Shown: piece by piece, positions 31,198-41,255 of the stretch
Layout of the letters: each line of letters starts with the position of its first letter
How positions within the stretch are numbered: position 1 is the first letter of the stretch
Assembly: GCF_030816915.1 (NCBI RefSeq)
Contig: NZ_JAUSYN010000002.1
Coordinates: 6,833,501 to 6,897,500, forward strand
Direction of reading: 5' to 3'
DNA length: 64,000 nt
Source of the DNA: Streptomyces sp. B3I8
Lineage (GTDB): Bacteria > Actinomycetota > Actinomycetes > Streptomycetales > Streptomycetaceae
The notes under the pieces: generated by a model
Databases searched by the model: none
What the model saw: the letters and a program-made list of their open reading frames with translations, nothing else
Told to the model about the DNA's origin: nothing
Program-made: the position numbers and the translations under genes

Positions 31198-32595
31198 CTA
31201 CGCCTCCAGTCGCCCGTGGGCGCGGATCAGGTCCGCGTAGTGGTGCCCGCTGCCCTTGATGGTGCGGCGCTGGGTGGCGTAGTCGACGTGGACCAGCCCG
31301 AACCGCTTGTCGTAGCCGTACGCCCACTCGAAGTTGTCCAGCAGCGACCAGGCGAAGTACCCGGCCAGCGGCACGCCCTTGCGGACGGCGGAGGCGCACG
31401 CCGCCAGGTGCTGGTCGAGGTAGGCGGTGCGCTCGGGGTCGTCGACCGTGCCGTCGGGGCCCACCACGTCGGGGTAGGCGGAGCCGTTCTCCGTGATGTA
31501 CAGCCGCCGGGCGCCGTAGTCCTCGGTGAGGCGCAGCAGCAGCCGCTCGATGCCGTCCGCGTCGACCTCCCAGTCCATGCCGGTGCGCGGCAGCCCGGGC
31601 TGCCGTACCGCGCGGGCCCGGGGCGCCGGGCCGGTGGGGTCGTCCTCGATGGCGGACGGGAAGTAGTAGTTCAGGCCCAGCCAGTCCAGCGGCTCGGCCA
31701 TCGCCGCGAGGTCGCCCTCCCGCTCGGGCAGTTCGACGCCGTAGACCTCGCGCATGTCCTCGGGGAAGCCGCGGCCGTGTACCGGGTCCAGCCACCAGCG
31801 GTTGGAGTGGCCGTCCATCCGTCGAGTCGCCGCCACGTCCTCGGGCCGGTCGGTGGCCGGTTCGACGTATGCCAGGTTGTTGACGATGCCGATCCGCGCG
31901 TCCGGGACCGCCGCGCGCACCGCGCGGACGGCGAGGCCGTGGCCGAGGAGCAGGTGGTAGGAGGCGCGCACGGCGGCCGTGAGATCGGTGAGCCCCGGGG
32001 CCATCTTGCCCTCGAGGTGGCCGATCCAGGCGGAGCACAGCGGCTCGTTCAGGGTGGTCCACATCTTGACGCGGTCCCCGAGCCGCTCGGCGACGACACC
32101 CGCGTACGACGCGAACGCGAGCGCCGTGTCGCGCTCCGGCCAGCCGCCCCGGTCCTGGAGCGCCTGCGGCAGGTCCCAGTGGTAGAGGGTGACGGAGGGG
32201 GTGATGCCGGCCGCGAGGAGCGCGTCGATCAGCCGGTCGTAGAAGTCGAGGCCCTTGGCGTTCACCTCGCCCGTGCCGCCCGGCACGATGCGCGGCCAGG
32301 CCACCGACAGCCGGTAGGCGTTGGTGCCCAGCCGGCGCATCAGCTCGATGTCCTCCTCCCACCGGTGGTAGTGGTCGCAGGCCACGTCGCCGTGATCCCC
32401 GCCCGCCACCTTGCCGGGGGTGTGGGAGTAGGTGTCCCAGATGGAGGGCGAGCGGCCGTCCTCGGCGGCGGCCCCCTCGATCTGGTACGCCGCGGTGGCC
32501 GTGCCCCACAGGAAGTCGCGGGGGAAGGCGCCGAGGTCGATGGTCACGGGAGTCCTTTCGGAAGGGCGGTGCGTGGCGGCGTCGGTCGCGGTCAT
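31198..32595 (-). CDS. Glycoside hydrolase family 1 beta-glucosidase
   Basis: A 465-residue cytoplasmic GH1 enzyme. The N-terminal signature [16 protein letters not shown], acid/base Glu in [11 protein letters not shown] and nucleophile Glu in [11 protein letters not shown] are all present, as is the aglycone-site [13 protein letters not shown]. It cleaves beta-glucosides taken up by the transporter encoded just upstream. I used the ATG that overlaps the permease stop (ATGA); a GTG at 32547 with AAAGGA ahead is an alternative. Last gene of the four-gene uptake operon. Confidence 0.95.
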   Translation of the reverse strand: MTATDAATHRPSERTPVTIDLGAFPRDFLWGTATAAYQIEGAAAEDGRSPSIWDTYSHTPGKVAGGDHGDVACDHYHRWEEDIELMRRLGTNAYRLSVAWPRIVPGGTGEVNAKGLDFYDRLIDALLAAGITPSVTLYHWDLPQALQDRGGWPERDTALAFASYAGVVAERLGDRVKMWTTLNEPLCSAWIGHLEGKMAPGLTDLTAAVRASYHLLLGHGLAVRAVRAAVPDARIGIVNNLAYVEPATDRPEDVAATRRMDGHSNRWWLDPVHGRGFPEDMREVYGVELPEREGDLAAMAEPLDWLGLNYYFPSAIEDDPTGPAPRARAVRQPGLPRTGMDWEVDADGIERLLLRLTEDYGARRLYITENGSAYPDVVGPDGTVDDPERTAYLDQHLAACASAVRKGVPLAGYFAWSLLDNFEWAYGYDKRFGLVHVDYATQRRTIKGSGHHYADLIRAHGRLEA

Positions 32596-33473
32596 TTGAC
32601 GGCTCCCGCCGTCAGGCCGGCCACCAGATACCGCTGGAGCAGCAGGAATCCGGCGACCACGGGCACGCTCACGACGAGCGAGGCGGCCATGATCTGGTTC
32701 CAGTACACGTCGTACTGCGTGGAGTAGCCCTGCAGTCCGACGGCGAGCGTGCGGGTGGCGTCGTTGGTCATCACGGAGGCGAACAGCACCTCGCCCCACG
32801 CGGTCATGAAGGCGTAGACGGCGACCGCGACGATGCCGGGGATCGCGGCCGGCACGACGACCCGGAACAGCGCGCCGAGCGGACCGCAGCCGTCGACCAG
32901 CGCCGCCTCGTCCAGGTCGCGCGGCACCGAGTCGAAGTAGCCGATCAGCATCCAGATCGAGAACGGCAGCGAGAAGGTGAGGTACGTCAGGATCAGCCCG
33001 CCGCGCGAGCCGAACAGCGCGATGCCGGTGGCGTTGCCGATGTTGACGTAGAGCAGGAACAGCGGCAGCAGGAAGAGGATGCCGGGGAACATCTGCGTGG
33101 ACAGCACGGTCACCGTGAAGACGCGCTTGCCGCGGAAGCTGTAGCGGCTGACCGCGTACGCGGCGAACACCGCGATGACCACCGAGCAGACGGTCGCCGC
33201 GCCCGCCACGATCAGCGAGTTCATGAAGTACTTCGCCAGCGGCACCGTCGACCAGATGTCGATGTACGGGCGGATCGTCAGCTCGCTGGGCAGCCAGTGG
33301 AACGTGCCGGTGACGTCCGCGAGCGGCTTCAGCGAGCTGGAGATCATGACGTACACCGGCACCAGGACGAAGCCGGTGAGCAGGGTGAGGAAGATCCGCC
33401 GGAGCCACAGGAAGGTGCGCGGCGGCGCCATGGGGGAGCGGGGCACGGTTGCCGTGCGTACGGTGTCAGACAT
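32592..33473 (-). CDS. ABC sugar transporter permease (MalG type)
   Basis: A 293-residue membrane protein with six predicted helices and the EAA loop ([21 protein letters not shown]) that docks the ATPase. It is the second permease of a carbohydrate uptake-1 family importer. The start overlaps the first permease stop by eight bases and its stop overlaps the beta-glucosidase start. No ATPase gene is in the operon, so a shared MsiK-type ATPase, usual in Streptomyces, is expected. Confidence 0.95.
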   Translation of the reverse strand: MSDTVRTATVPRSPMAPPRTFLWLRRIFLTLLTGFVLVPVYVMISSSLKPLADVTGTFHWLPSELTIRPYIDIWSTVPLAKYFMNSLIVAGAATVCSVVIAVFAAYAVSRYSFRGKRVFTVTVLSTQMFPGILFLLPLFLLYVNIGNATGIALFGSRGGLILTYLTFSLPFSIWMLIGYFDSVPRDLDEAALVDGCGPLGALFRVVVPAAIPGIVAVAVYAFMTAWGEVLFASVMTNDATRTLAVGLQGYSTQYDVYWNQIMAASLVVSVPVVAGFLLLQRYLVAGLTAGAVK

Positions 33474-34515
33474 CGGCCGTCTCCTTACGGCGGCGGAGCC
33501 CGGTGCGGGCGCGTTCGCGGGCACGGCTTCGGTTGCCGGTGCGCTCGCGCGAGGTCAGCGCCAGATACACGCCGGTGACCACCAGCAGGAACAGCAGCAG
33601 CAGGACCGACATCGCCGAGCCGGTGCCGAAGTTCCAGGTGACGAAGGACGCCTGGTAGATGTGGACCGAGATGAGGTCGGCGGCCTGCGGGGCGCCCTTG
33701 CCGAACAGCACGAACGGCGTGTTGAAGTCGTTGAACGTCCACAGGAACAGCACCAGCACCAGCACCTGGTTGACCGGGCGCAGTGAGGGCAGCGTGATCC
33801 GGCGGATCTGCTGCAGCATCCCGGCGCCGTCCAGCGCGGCGGCCTCGTACAGCTCGTTGGGAATGTTCTGCAGCCCGGCCATCACGATGAGGAAGGCGAA
33901 CGGCCAGCCCTTCCACACCGACACCGTCAGCAGCGCGATGAAGCTGTTGTCGCCGATGAGCCAGAAGGAGCGCTTGTCGGTGAGGTGGAGCTGGTCGTGC
34001 AGGACGTGGTTCACCAGGCCGTTGTCGTGCTGGAACATGAACACCCAGGTGATGACGGCCGCGTAGACCGGCAGCGCGTACGGCACCAGGAACAGTGCGC
34101 GCAGCAGTCCGCGGCCGCGGAAGGTGTCCTGCATGAAGATCGCGGCCGCCGTGCCGATCAGCCAGCACAGGGCGACCGACAGCAGGGTGAAGGCGACGGT
34201 GACGAGGAAGGAGTGGAGCAGCGCCTCGCCGACCGGCGCGTCGAAGTCCACCGACATCTTGTAGTTGTCGAACCCGGACCAGGGCGCGGTGCCCCAGTCG
34301 CGGATGTAGAACTGGGTGAGCTCCTTGAAGCTCATCACGACACCGATCACCATCGGTATCAGATGGACGAGGAGTTCGAGGATCAGGGCGGGCAGGAGGA
34401 GCAGGTAGGGCAGGGTGACGCGGCGGAGCCGCCCGGTGCGGCGGCGGGGGCCGCGCGCCACGTCGGGCGGATCCTTGCGCACCGCCGGCTCCCGTGCGGG
34501 GGCGGTGGTGGTCAT
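33466..34515 (-). CDS. ABC sugar transporter permease (MalF type)
   Basis: A 349-residue membrane protein. The membrane domain begins at about residue 33 (VTLPYLLLLPALILELLVH), a periplasmic-side loop follows, and the EAA loop is NELYEAAALDGAGMLQQIRR. It pairs with the MalG-type permease. Basic N- and C-terminal tails are cytoplasmic. It starts five bases after the binding-protein gene. Confidence 0.95.
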   Translation of the reverse strand: MTTTAPAREPAVRKDPPDVARGPRRRTGRLRRVTLPYLLLLPALILELLVHLIPMVIGVVMSFKELTQFYIRDWGTAPWSGFDNYKMSVDFDAPVGEALLHSFLVTVAFTLLSVALCWLIGTAAAIFMQDTFRGRGLLRALFLVPYALPVYAAVITWVFMFQHDNGLVNHVLHDQLHLTDKRSFWLIGDNSFIALLTVSVWKGWPFAFLIVMAGLQNIPNELYEAAALDGAGMLQQIRRITLPSLRPVNQVLVLVLFLWTFNDFNTPFVLFGKGAPQAADLISVHIYQASFVTWNFGTGSAMSVLLLLFLLVVTGVYLALTSRERTGNRSRARERARTGLRRRKETADV

Positions 34516-34520
34516 GCGGC

Positions 34521-35837
34521 TCACTTCTTGGGCATCTGCTGCTGGGCCTTGTCGAGCTTCGCCTTCACCGACGCGGTGGTCACCGAACGGCCGTCGGCGG
34601 CGTCGGCGAACAGCTCCTTGACGGCCGTGCCGACCGTCGTCTCGAACTGCGACTCGTCGGCGACCTGCGGCAGCGCGGCGGCGGAGGTGGCGAGGGTGGT
34701 CTTGAGGACGGCGGTGGCGCCGGAGTTGAACGCCGGGTCCGACTGCGCCGCCTTCACCGGCGGGATCGAGCTGTAGGCCTTGTTGAGGATCTTCTGCTCG
34801 GCGTCGCTGGTCATGAACTTCACGAAGTCCGTGGCGCCGTCGAGGTTGTGGGTGTTCTTGAAGACGGCCATGTTGATGCCCGCGACCATCGAGTTGACCT
34901 GCGTCCCGGTGCCGGGGGCGCCGGACTGCACGGGCACCGGGGCGATGCCGTAGGCGTCGTCGGCCATGCCCTGCGACTTGAGGTTGGAGGCGGCCGACTG
35001 CCACAGCAGCATCGCCGTCTTGCCCTTGGCGAAGTCGCTCACCGACTGGTTCTGCGCGTACTCGGCGTTGCCCGCCGGGATGGCCTTGTCCTTCGCCATC
35101 AGGTCGACGTACTGCTTGACCGCCGCGACGGCCTTGTCACTGGTGAAGTCCGGCTTGCCGTCGGCGGTGAAGAAGTCGGCGCCGTGCTGCTTGGCGAAGA
35201 CGAACACGTGGTGGATGTTCTCGGACAGGTTGGAGCCCTCGGCACCCAGCGCGTTCTTGCCCTTGGCCTCTATCTTCTTGCCGTCGGCGACCAGCTCGGC
35301 CCAGGTGGCCGGCGGCTTCTGGATGCCCGCGTCGGCGAAGATCTGCTTGTTGTAGTACAGCGCGTACGCCATCGAGTACAGGGGGACCGCGGCCGGGTCC
35401 TTGCCCTCGGCGCCGGTCGAGCCGAGCGCGGAGTCGACGAAGCGGTCCCTGCCGCCGATCTTCGCGAAGTTCTTCGCGTCCCACGGCAGCAGCGCCCCGG
35501 TGGCCTGCAGCGAGGCGCTCCAGGTGTTGCCGATGTTCAGCACGTCCGGGCCCTGGCCCGAGGTGGCGGCGGTCAGGATCCGGTTCAGCAGGTCCGACCA
35601 GGGCACGACCTCCAGCTTGACCTTCACGCCGGTCTGCTTCTCGAACTTGTCGAGCTCCGGCTGGAGGACCTTCTTGTCCACCTGGATGCTGGCGCCCTGG
35701 TTGGAGGCCCAGTACGTGAGCGTCTTCGGCGAGTCGTTGGACCCGCCGCTCGTCGACGAGCCGCCGCCGCACGCGGTCACGGCGGTCAGCAGGGAGACGG
35801 TGACCGCGGCGGCGGCCGCGACTCGGGTTCTGCGCAT
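34521..35837 (-). CDS. Extracellular sugar-binding lipoprotein of an ABC importer
   Basis: A 438-residue solute-binding protein. It has a signal peptide with lipobox ending at Cys23 (LTAVTACGG), then a Gly/Ser linker and a family-1 binding fold (LTYWASNQGA, GQGPDVLNIGNTWSASLQATG, ALYYNKQIFADAGIQKPPATW). It captures an oligo- or disaccharide outside the membrane for the two permeases. First gene of the operon, divergent from the ROK regulator with an inverted repeat between them. A beta-glucoside is the likely ligand because the last gene is a GH1 enzyme. Confidence 0.94.
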   Translation of the reverse strand: MRRTRVAAAAAVTVSLLTAVTACGGGSSTSGGSNDSPKTLTYWASNQGASIQVDKKVLQPELDKFEKQTGVKVKLEVVPWSDLLNRILTAATSGQGPDVLNIGNTWSASLQATGALLPWDAKNFAKIGGRDRFVDSALGSTGAEGKDPAAVPLYSMAYALYYNKQIFADAGIQKPPATWAELVADGKKIEAKGKNALGAEGSNLSENIHHVFVFAKQHGADFFTADGKPDFTSDKAVAAVKQYVDLMAKDKAIPAGNAEYAQNQSVSDFAKGKTAMLLWQSAASNLKSQGMADDAYGIAPVPVQSGAPGTGTQVNSMVAGINMAVFKNTHNLDGATDFVKFMTSDAEQKILNKAYSSIPPVKAAQSDPAFNSGATAVLKTTLATSAAALPQVADESQFETTVGTAVKELFADAADGRSVTTASVKAKLDKAQQQMPKK

Positions 35838-35954
35838 GGCTCAGGCGTCCTTTTCCTCAGGTTCCTCAGGGCGAGCGCGAGGGCTCGTCCGGGGGGAGCG
35901 GACGGGGATCCGGGACGAGCCCGGACGCGTTCATTTCCCGAACGATCCTCATGA

Positions 35955-35977
35955 CTTAACTTAGAGCGTGAGTTAAG
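35955..35977. promoter_or_regulatory. Candidate ROK repressor operator
   Basis: CTTAACT (35955-35961) and AGTTAAG (35971-35977) form a perfect 7-bp inverted repeat with a nine-base spacer. The patch is markedly A+T-rich for this genome and is centred between the divergent ROK and sugar-transporter genes. Binding would control both directions. Confidence 0.65.
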
Positions 35978-36049
35978 ACCTCGCGGAAAGTCGCGTCAAG
36001 GTGTCTCGCAAAGGTATCTTGCGTCGAGGGGCAGGCCGGGAGGAGCCAC

Positions 36050-37360
36050 ATGGCGGGGCGGAACGGGCGGACGGTGCGTGACCTGCGGCGCGGCAATCGC
36101 GCCGAGGTACTGCAACGGTTGTATTTCGACGGCCCGATGAGCCGCTTCGAACTGGGCCCGGTCACCGGGCTCAGCTCCGGATCGGTCAGCAACGTGGTCG
36201 CCGAACTGGTGGCCGACGGCCTGGTCGAGGAGGCCGGCTCCGTCGACTCCGACGGCGGCCGGCCACGCACCCTGCTGCGCGTGGCCCCCACCGCCGGGTA
36301 CATGATCGGCGTCGACGTCGGCGAGACCCGCGTCCGGGTCGAGCTGTTCGACCTCGCCCTCACCGAACTGGCCCGCACCGAACGCCCGTTGGAACACCAC
36401 CGGTACGACGTCGACGTCGTCGTCGGCCACATCCGGGACGGCATCGCCGAGGTACTGACCACCGCCGGCCTCGCCCCCGAACGGCTGCTCGGCGTCGGCA
36501 TCGGCGTCCCCGGCATCGTGGCCCGCGAGGAGGGACGGGGAGCCGTCGTGCACGGCCAGACCATCGGCTGGGACGCCGTCCCGCTGGAGGCACTGCTGCG
36601 CTCCGCCTGCCTGCTGCCCGACTCCGTGCCCTACTTCGCCGACAACGGCGCCCGCACCCTCGGCCAGGCCGAGATGTGGTTCGGCGCCGGCCGCGGCGCC
36701 CGGGACGCGGTGGTCGTCCTCTTCGGCTCCGGCGTCGGCGCCTGCGTGGTCACCGGCGACATGACCGGCGGCCGGGCGGTGGAGTACGGCCATCTCACGG
36801 TACGGGTGCGGGGGCGCCGCTGCCGGTGCGGGGCGCTGGGCTGCCTGGAGGCGTACGCGGGCGCCGAGGCGCTGCTCGCGCGGTGGCGGGAGGCCGGGGG
36901 AGCGGTGCCCGAGGAGGCCGACGAGGAGACCGCGCTCACCGCGCTGCTCGCGGCGGCGTACCCGGAGGAGGGCGCGGGGGCCGCCGACCCGGTGGCGTCG
37001 GCGGTGCTGGAGGAGACGGCCGAGTACCTCGGCGCGGGGCTCTCCGACCTGATCAACCTCTTCCGGCCCGAGCGCATCCTGATCGGCGGCTGGGCGGGTC
37101 TGCAACTCGGCGCCCGGTTCCTGCCGGCGGTGCGGCGCCACGCGGTGGCGTACTCCCTGCGGTATCCCGCCGAACGGGTGGCGATCGAACTGGGGCGGCT
37201 GGGACCGGACGCCGTGACGGTGGGGGCGGCGATCCTGCCGCTGGCGGACTTCTTCGCGGCCGGAGGACGCAGGACGACCACCGCCGGCGCCCCCGAACAC
37301 CGGGCCCCGGGCTGGCGCGAGGCTCTGGAGGACCGGTCGTCGGGGGGTGCGGCGCGGTAG
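36050..37360 (+). CDS. ROK-family transcriptional repressor
   Basis: A 436-residue protein. The N-terminal winged helix is at about 14-70 (GPMSRFELGPVTGLSSGSVSN, VAELVADGLVEE). The ROK sugar-binding domain has the ATP-like phosphate motif (YMIGVDVGETRVRVELFD), EYGHLTV and the zinc site CRCGALGCLEAYAG. It very likely represses the divergent sugar uptake operon until the sugar is bound. Length and motifs are normal for NagC/XylR-type regulators. Confidence 0.94.
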   Translation: MAGRNGRTVRDLRRGNRAEVLQRLYFDGPMSRFELGPVTGLSSGSVSNVVAELVADGLVEEAGSVDSDGGRPRTLLRVAPTAGYMIGVDVGETRVRVELFDLALTELARTERPLEHHRYDVDVVVGHIRDGIAEVLTTAGLAPERLLGVGIGVPGIVAREEGRGAVVHGQTIGWDAVPLEALLRSACLLPDSVPYFADNGARTLGQAEMWFGAGRGARDAVVVLFGSGVGACVVTGDMTGGRAVEYGHLTVRVRGRRCRCGALGCLEAYAGAEALLARWREAGGAVPEEADEETALTALLAAAYPEEGAGAADPVASAVLEETAEYLGAGLSDLINLFRPERILIGGWAGLQLGARFLPAVRRHAVAYSLRYPAERVAIELGRLGPDAVTVGAAILPLADFFAAGGRRTTTAGAPEHRAPGWREALEDRSSGGAAR

Positions 37361-37758
37361 GCCGCGTCGCTGCCAGGGGCGGGGCCGCCCGCTGCCGCGG
37401 CGCACGGCCCGCGGCACTCCGCGCGCCCGCCGGGCGCCGTGCGGGGAGGTGGTCAGCCGGCAGGGTTCACGCGGCGACGGGCGGTGTCCTGAGGCCGAGC
37501 GGAGAGGCGGGACCGAGGCGAAGCCCGTTGTGAAGGGGACGCGCGGCTCCGTACGTCGGAGCGCTCTCCGGCGCCCCGGGCGTACTCTCTCGGCCCCCGG
37601 ATGAGACAGGCGAGCAGCCACCCGCCGGCCCTGACGGGGCATCGGCACCCGCCCGGGTGACGCGCCGCTTCCCGCGCGTTTCGGCGGGGGCCGCCCGGGT
37701 ACTTGCGCGTCGCTCCTCGTGGCCGTCCTGCCTGCGGGGAGGGACAAGGGAGGACCAC
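37361..37758. other. Intergenic region before the formate dehydrogenase operon
   Basis: About 400 bp with no gene, RNA or repeat that I can support. It must contain the promoter of the downstream operon, but no consensus boxes stand out in the very G+C-rich sequence. Confidence 0.5.
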
Positions 37759-37977
37759 GTGACCGAGCACCGCCTCGAGGGCCCCGGCGAGAACGGCGAC
37801 CCCGTCCCCCGTGATCTGCCCGACCAGCAGGCCGGCGAGGGTGAGGACCCCTGGGAGGCCGCCCCCGCCCGCCGCGAGGCGGAGAACACCGACGACGACG
37901 CGGAGGCCATCGACGGGGACGCCGACGACACCACCGGCCCCGAGGACGAGCCCACGCCCGACGAGCCCACCGCCTGA
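37759..37977 (+). CDS. Small acidic protein preceding formate dehydrogenase
   Basis: A 72-residue, strongly acidic and probably disordered protein (EAENTDDDAEAIDGDADDTT). The GTG start has AGGGAGGA ahead, which argues that it is translated. It lies 26 bp before the formate dehydrogenase gene in the same direction. No domain is seen; a chaperone-like or enzyme-associated role is possible but not shown. Confidence 0.7.
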   Translation: MTEHRLEGPGENGDPVPRDLPDQQAGEGEDPWEAAPARREAENTDDDAEAIDGDADDTTGPEDEPTPDEPTA

Positions 37978-38003
37978 CGCCGGCCGGGGAACGGGAGTCA
38001 CCC

Positions 38004-41000
38004 ATGCGCATCTCGGACCGGCTTCGCGACTGGCCCGTCTACCGTCAGCTCACCGGCGACGCCGGCGACCGCTCCGGCCGCGGCGGCGCCGCCAGGTCCG
38101 CCTCCACCGCTCACCTGCGCCCCCGCACCGACACCGCCGACCGGGTGGTCAAGTCGGTCTGCCCGTACTGCGCCGTCGGCTGCGGCCAGGACGTGTATGT
38201 CAAGGGCGAGAAGGTCGTCCAGATCGAGGGCGACCCCGACTCGCCCGTCAGCCGCGGCCGGCTCTGCCCGAAGGGCTCCGCCACCCTCCAGCTCACCACC
38301 GGCCCCGCCCGCGAGCACCAGGTCCTCCACCGCCGCCCGCACGGCACCGACTGGGAGACCCTCGACCTGGACACCGCGATGGACATGGTCGCCGAACGGG
38401 TGATCCGCACCCGCCGCGAGACCTGGGAGTGGGAGAAGGACGGTGCCCGCACCGCCCGCACCATGGGTATCGCCAGCCTCGGCGGCGCGACGCTGGACAA
38501 CGAGGAGAACTACCTCATCAAGAAGCTGCTGACCGGCCTCGGCGTCGTCCAGGTGGAGAACCAGGCCCGGGTCTGCCACAGCGCCACCGTCGCCGGCCTC
38601 GGCACCTCCTTCGGGCGCGGCGGCGCCACCACCTTCATGCAGGACCTGCAGCACTCCGACTGCATCGTCATCCAGGGCTCCAACTTCGCCGAAGCCCACC
38701 CCGTCGGCTTCCAGTGGGTGATGGAGGCCAAGGCGCGCGGCGCCCGCGTCATCCACGTCGACCCCCGCTACACCCGCACCAGCGCGCTCGCCGACCTGCA
38801 CGTCCCGCTGCGCGCCGGCACCGACATCGCCTTCCTCGGCGGGATCATCAACCACGTCCTCACCGAGGAGAAGGACTTCCGCAGTTACGTCCTGCACTAC
38901 ACCAACGCCGCCACCCTGGTCGGCGAGGACTTCCGTGACACCGAGGACCTCGACGGCGTCTTCTCCGGCCTCGACGAGGACGGGCACACCTACGACCCGC
39001 ACAGCTGGCAGTACGAGGGCACCGAGGTCCAGCAGCCCACCGGCGACCCCGACGACCAGTACGAGGAGCGGGTGGGCGGCTTCGGCGGCTCGGAGACCCA
39101 CGGCTCCGGCGGCGCCCGCACCGGCCCCCGGCCGCCCCGCGACGAGACCCTGCGCCACCCACGCTGCGTCTACCAGGTGCTCAAGCGGCACTACGCCCGC
39201 TACACCCCCGAGGTCGTCGAGGAGATCTGCGGCGTCCCCAAGGACACCTTCCTGCAGGTCTGCGAGGCGCTCACCGCCAACTCCGGCCCCGACCGCACCA
39301 GCGCGTTCTGCTACGCCGTCGGCTGGACCCAGCACACGGTCGGCTCCCAGTACATCCGTGCCGCGAGCGTCCTCCAGCTGCTGCTCGGCAACATCGGCCG
39401 CCCCGGCGGCGGCATCCAGGCGCTGCGCGGCCACGCCTCCATCCAGGGCTCCAGCGACATCCCGACGCTGTACAACCTGCTCCCCGGCTATCTGCCGATG
39501 CCGCACGCGCACGCCCACGAGACCCTGGACGACTTCATCGAGGCCAGCCGCACCAAGAAGGGCTTCTGGTCCGAGATGCGGTCGTACTTCGTCAGCCTCC
39601 TCAAGTCGTACTACGGCGACGCGGCCACCCCCGAGAACGACTTCTGCTTCGACCACCTGCCACGCCTGACCGGCGACCACTCCACCTACCAGACGGTCGC
39701 CGCCCAGCTCGACGGCACCTGCAAGGGCTACTTCCTGATGGGGGAGAACCCGGCCGTCGGCTCCGCCAACACCCGGCTGCAACGGCTCGGCATGGCCAAC
39801 CTGGAGTGGCTGGTCGTCCGCGACTTCTCCCTCATCGAGTCCGCCACCTGGTGGAAGGACGGCCCCGAGATCGAGAGCGGGGAGCTGCGCACCGAGGACA
39901 TCGGCACCGAGGTGTTCTTCTTCCCCGCCGCCTCGCACACCGAGAAGTCCGGCTCCTTCACCAACACCAACCGCTGGGTGCAGTGGCACTACGCCGCCGT
40001 CGAGCCCGAGGGCGACGCGCGCAGCGACCTGTGGTTCATGTACCACCTCGGCCGCCGCATCCGGGAGAAGCTGGCCGGCTCCACCGACCCGATGGACCGC
40101 CCGGTCCTCGACCTCGCCTGGGACTACCCGGTCACCGGCCCGCTCGACGAACCCGTCGCCGACGCGGTCCTCGCCGAGATCAGCGGCCACGGCCCGGACG
40201 GCGGCCCGCTGAGCGCGTACACCGAACTCAAGGACGACGGCTCCACCCGCTGCGGCTGCTGGATCTACTGCGGGGTCTACGCCGACGGCGTCAACCAGGC
40301 CGCCCGCAAGAAACCGCACACCGAACAGGACTGGGTGGCCGCCGAGTGGGCCTGGGCCTGGCCCGCCAATCGCCGCATCCTCTACAACCGCGCCTCCGCC
40401 GCCCCCGACGGCACCCCCTGGAGCGCGCGCAAGGCCTACGTCTGGTGGGACGCCGAGACCGGCACGTGGACGGGCCACGACGTGCCCGACTTCATCCCCG
40501 ACCTCGCCCCGGACCATGTACCCGAGGACGGCGCCGAAGGCGTCGCGGCACTGCGCGGCGACGACCCGTTCATCATGCAGGCCGACGGCAAGGGCTGGCT
40601 GTACACCCCGGCCGGCCTGGAGGACGGACCGCTGCCCACCCACTACGAGCCGCAGGACTCGCCCTTCCCCAACGCCCTGTACCCCTCCACCCCGCGCTCG
40701 CCCGTCCGGCAGGTGCTGGTTCGCGAGGGCAACCGCTACCATCCGAGCGGCGACGACCCGGGTGCCGAGGTCTTCCCGTACGTCGTCACCACGCACCGGC
40801 TCACCGAGCACTTCACGGCGGGCGGCATGAGCCGCTGGTCGAGCTATCTCTCCGAACTCCAGCCGGAGTTCTTCTGCGAGATCTCCCCGCAGCTCGCCGC
40901 CGAACGCGGGCTCGAACACGGCGGCTGGGCCACCATCGTCACCGCCCGCAACGCAGTCGAGGCACGGGTCATGGTCACCGAGCGGATCCGCCCGCTGCGC

Positions 41001-41255
41001 GTACAGGGCCGCACCGTCCACCAGATCGGACTGCCCTTCCACTGGGGCCCCAACGGCGTGGCCACCGGTGACGCGGCCAACGAACTCGTCGCCATCTCCC
41101 TCGACCCCAACGCCCACATCCAGGAGGACAAGGCGCTGACCGCCGACATCCGCCCGGGCCGCCGGCCGCGCGGACCGGACCTGCCGAAGCTGGTCGCCGA
41201 CTACCGGCGGCGCGCGGGCATCACCGAGCGGACCGGGACGGAGGTCAGGAAATGA
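38004..41255 (+). CDS. Formate dehydrogenase, molybdopterin catalytic subunit
   Basis: A 1083-residue molybdopterin oxidoreductase of the FdnG/FdhA type. The N-terminal [4Fe-4S] site is C53, C56, C60 and C88 (CPYCAVGC, later RGRLCPKG). The metal ligand is C191 (ARVCHSATVAGLG), where the Escherichia coli enzyme has selenocysteine. The molybdopterin-binding fold follows and a C-terminal dinucleotide-binding domain closes the protein (LPFHWGPNGVATGDAANEL). No Tat signal is seen, so the active site faces the cytoplasm. It oxidises formate to CO2 and passes electrons to the next two subunits. The stop overlaps the next start (ATGA). Confidence 0.94.
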   Translation: MRISDRLRDWPVYRQLTGDAGDRSGRGGAARSASTAHLRPRTDTADRVVKSVCPYCAVGCGQDVYVKGEKVVQIEGDPDSPVSRGRLCPKGSATLQLTTGPAREHQVLHRRPHGTDWETLDLDTAMDMVAERVIRTRRETWEWEKDGARTARTMGIASLGGATLDNEENYLIKKLLTGLGVVQVENQARVCHSATVAGLGTSFGRGGATTFMQDLQHSDCIVIQGSNFAEAHPVGFQWVMEAKARGARVIHVDPRYTRTSALADLHVPLRAGTDIAFLGGIINHVLTEEKDFRSYVLHYTNAATLVGEDFRDTEDLDGVFSGLDEDGHTYDPHSWQYEGTEVQQPTGDPDDQYEERVGGFGGSETHGSGGARTGPRPPRDETLRHPRCVYQVLKRHYARYTPEVVEEICGVPKDTFLQVCEALTANSGPDRTSAFCYAVGWTQHTVGSQYIRAASVLQLLLGNIGRPGGGIQALRGHASIQGSSDIPTLYNLLPGYLPMPHAHAHETLDDFIEASRTKKGFWSEMRSYFVSLLKSYYGDAATPENDFCFDHLPRLTGDHSTYQTVAAQLDGTCKGYFLMGENPAVGSANTRLQRLGMANLEWLVVRDFSLIESATWWKDGPEIESGELRTEDIGTEVFFFPAASHTEKSGSFTNTNRWVQWHYAAVEPEGDARSDLWFMYHLGRRIREKLAGSTDPMDRPVLDLAWDYPVTGPLDEPVADAVLAEISGHGPDGGPLSAYTELKDDGSTRCGCWIYCGVYADGVNQAARKKPHTEQDWVAAEWAWAWPANRRILYNRASAAPDGTPWSARKAYVWWDAETGTWTGHDVPDFIPDLAPDHVPEDGAEGVAALRGDDPFIMQADGKGWLYTPAGLEDGPLPTHYEPQDSPFPNALYPSTPRSPVRQVLVREGNRYHPSGDDPGAEVFPYVVTTHRLTEHFTAGGMSRWSSYLSELQPEFFCEISPQLAAERGLEHGGWATIVTARNAVEARVMVTERIRPLRVQGRTVHQIGLPFHWGPNGVATGDAANELVAISLDPNAHIQEDKALTADIRPGRRPRGPDLPKLVADYRRRAGITERTGTEVRK

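Noticed and set aside
37998..41117. 1039-codon open frame antisense to the formate dehydrogenase gene
   Set aside because: The plus strand carries all expected cofactor motifs; the antisense product is Val/Gly/Ala-rich without any domain pattern.
38004..41255. Selenocysteine in the formate dehydrogenase
   Set aside because: The active-site codon encodes Cys (C191) and there is no in-frame TGA.
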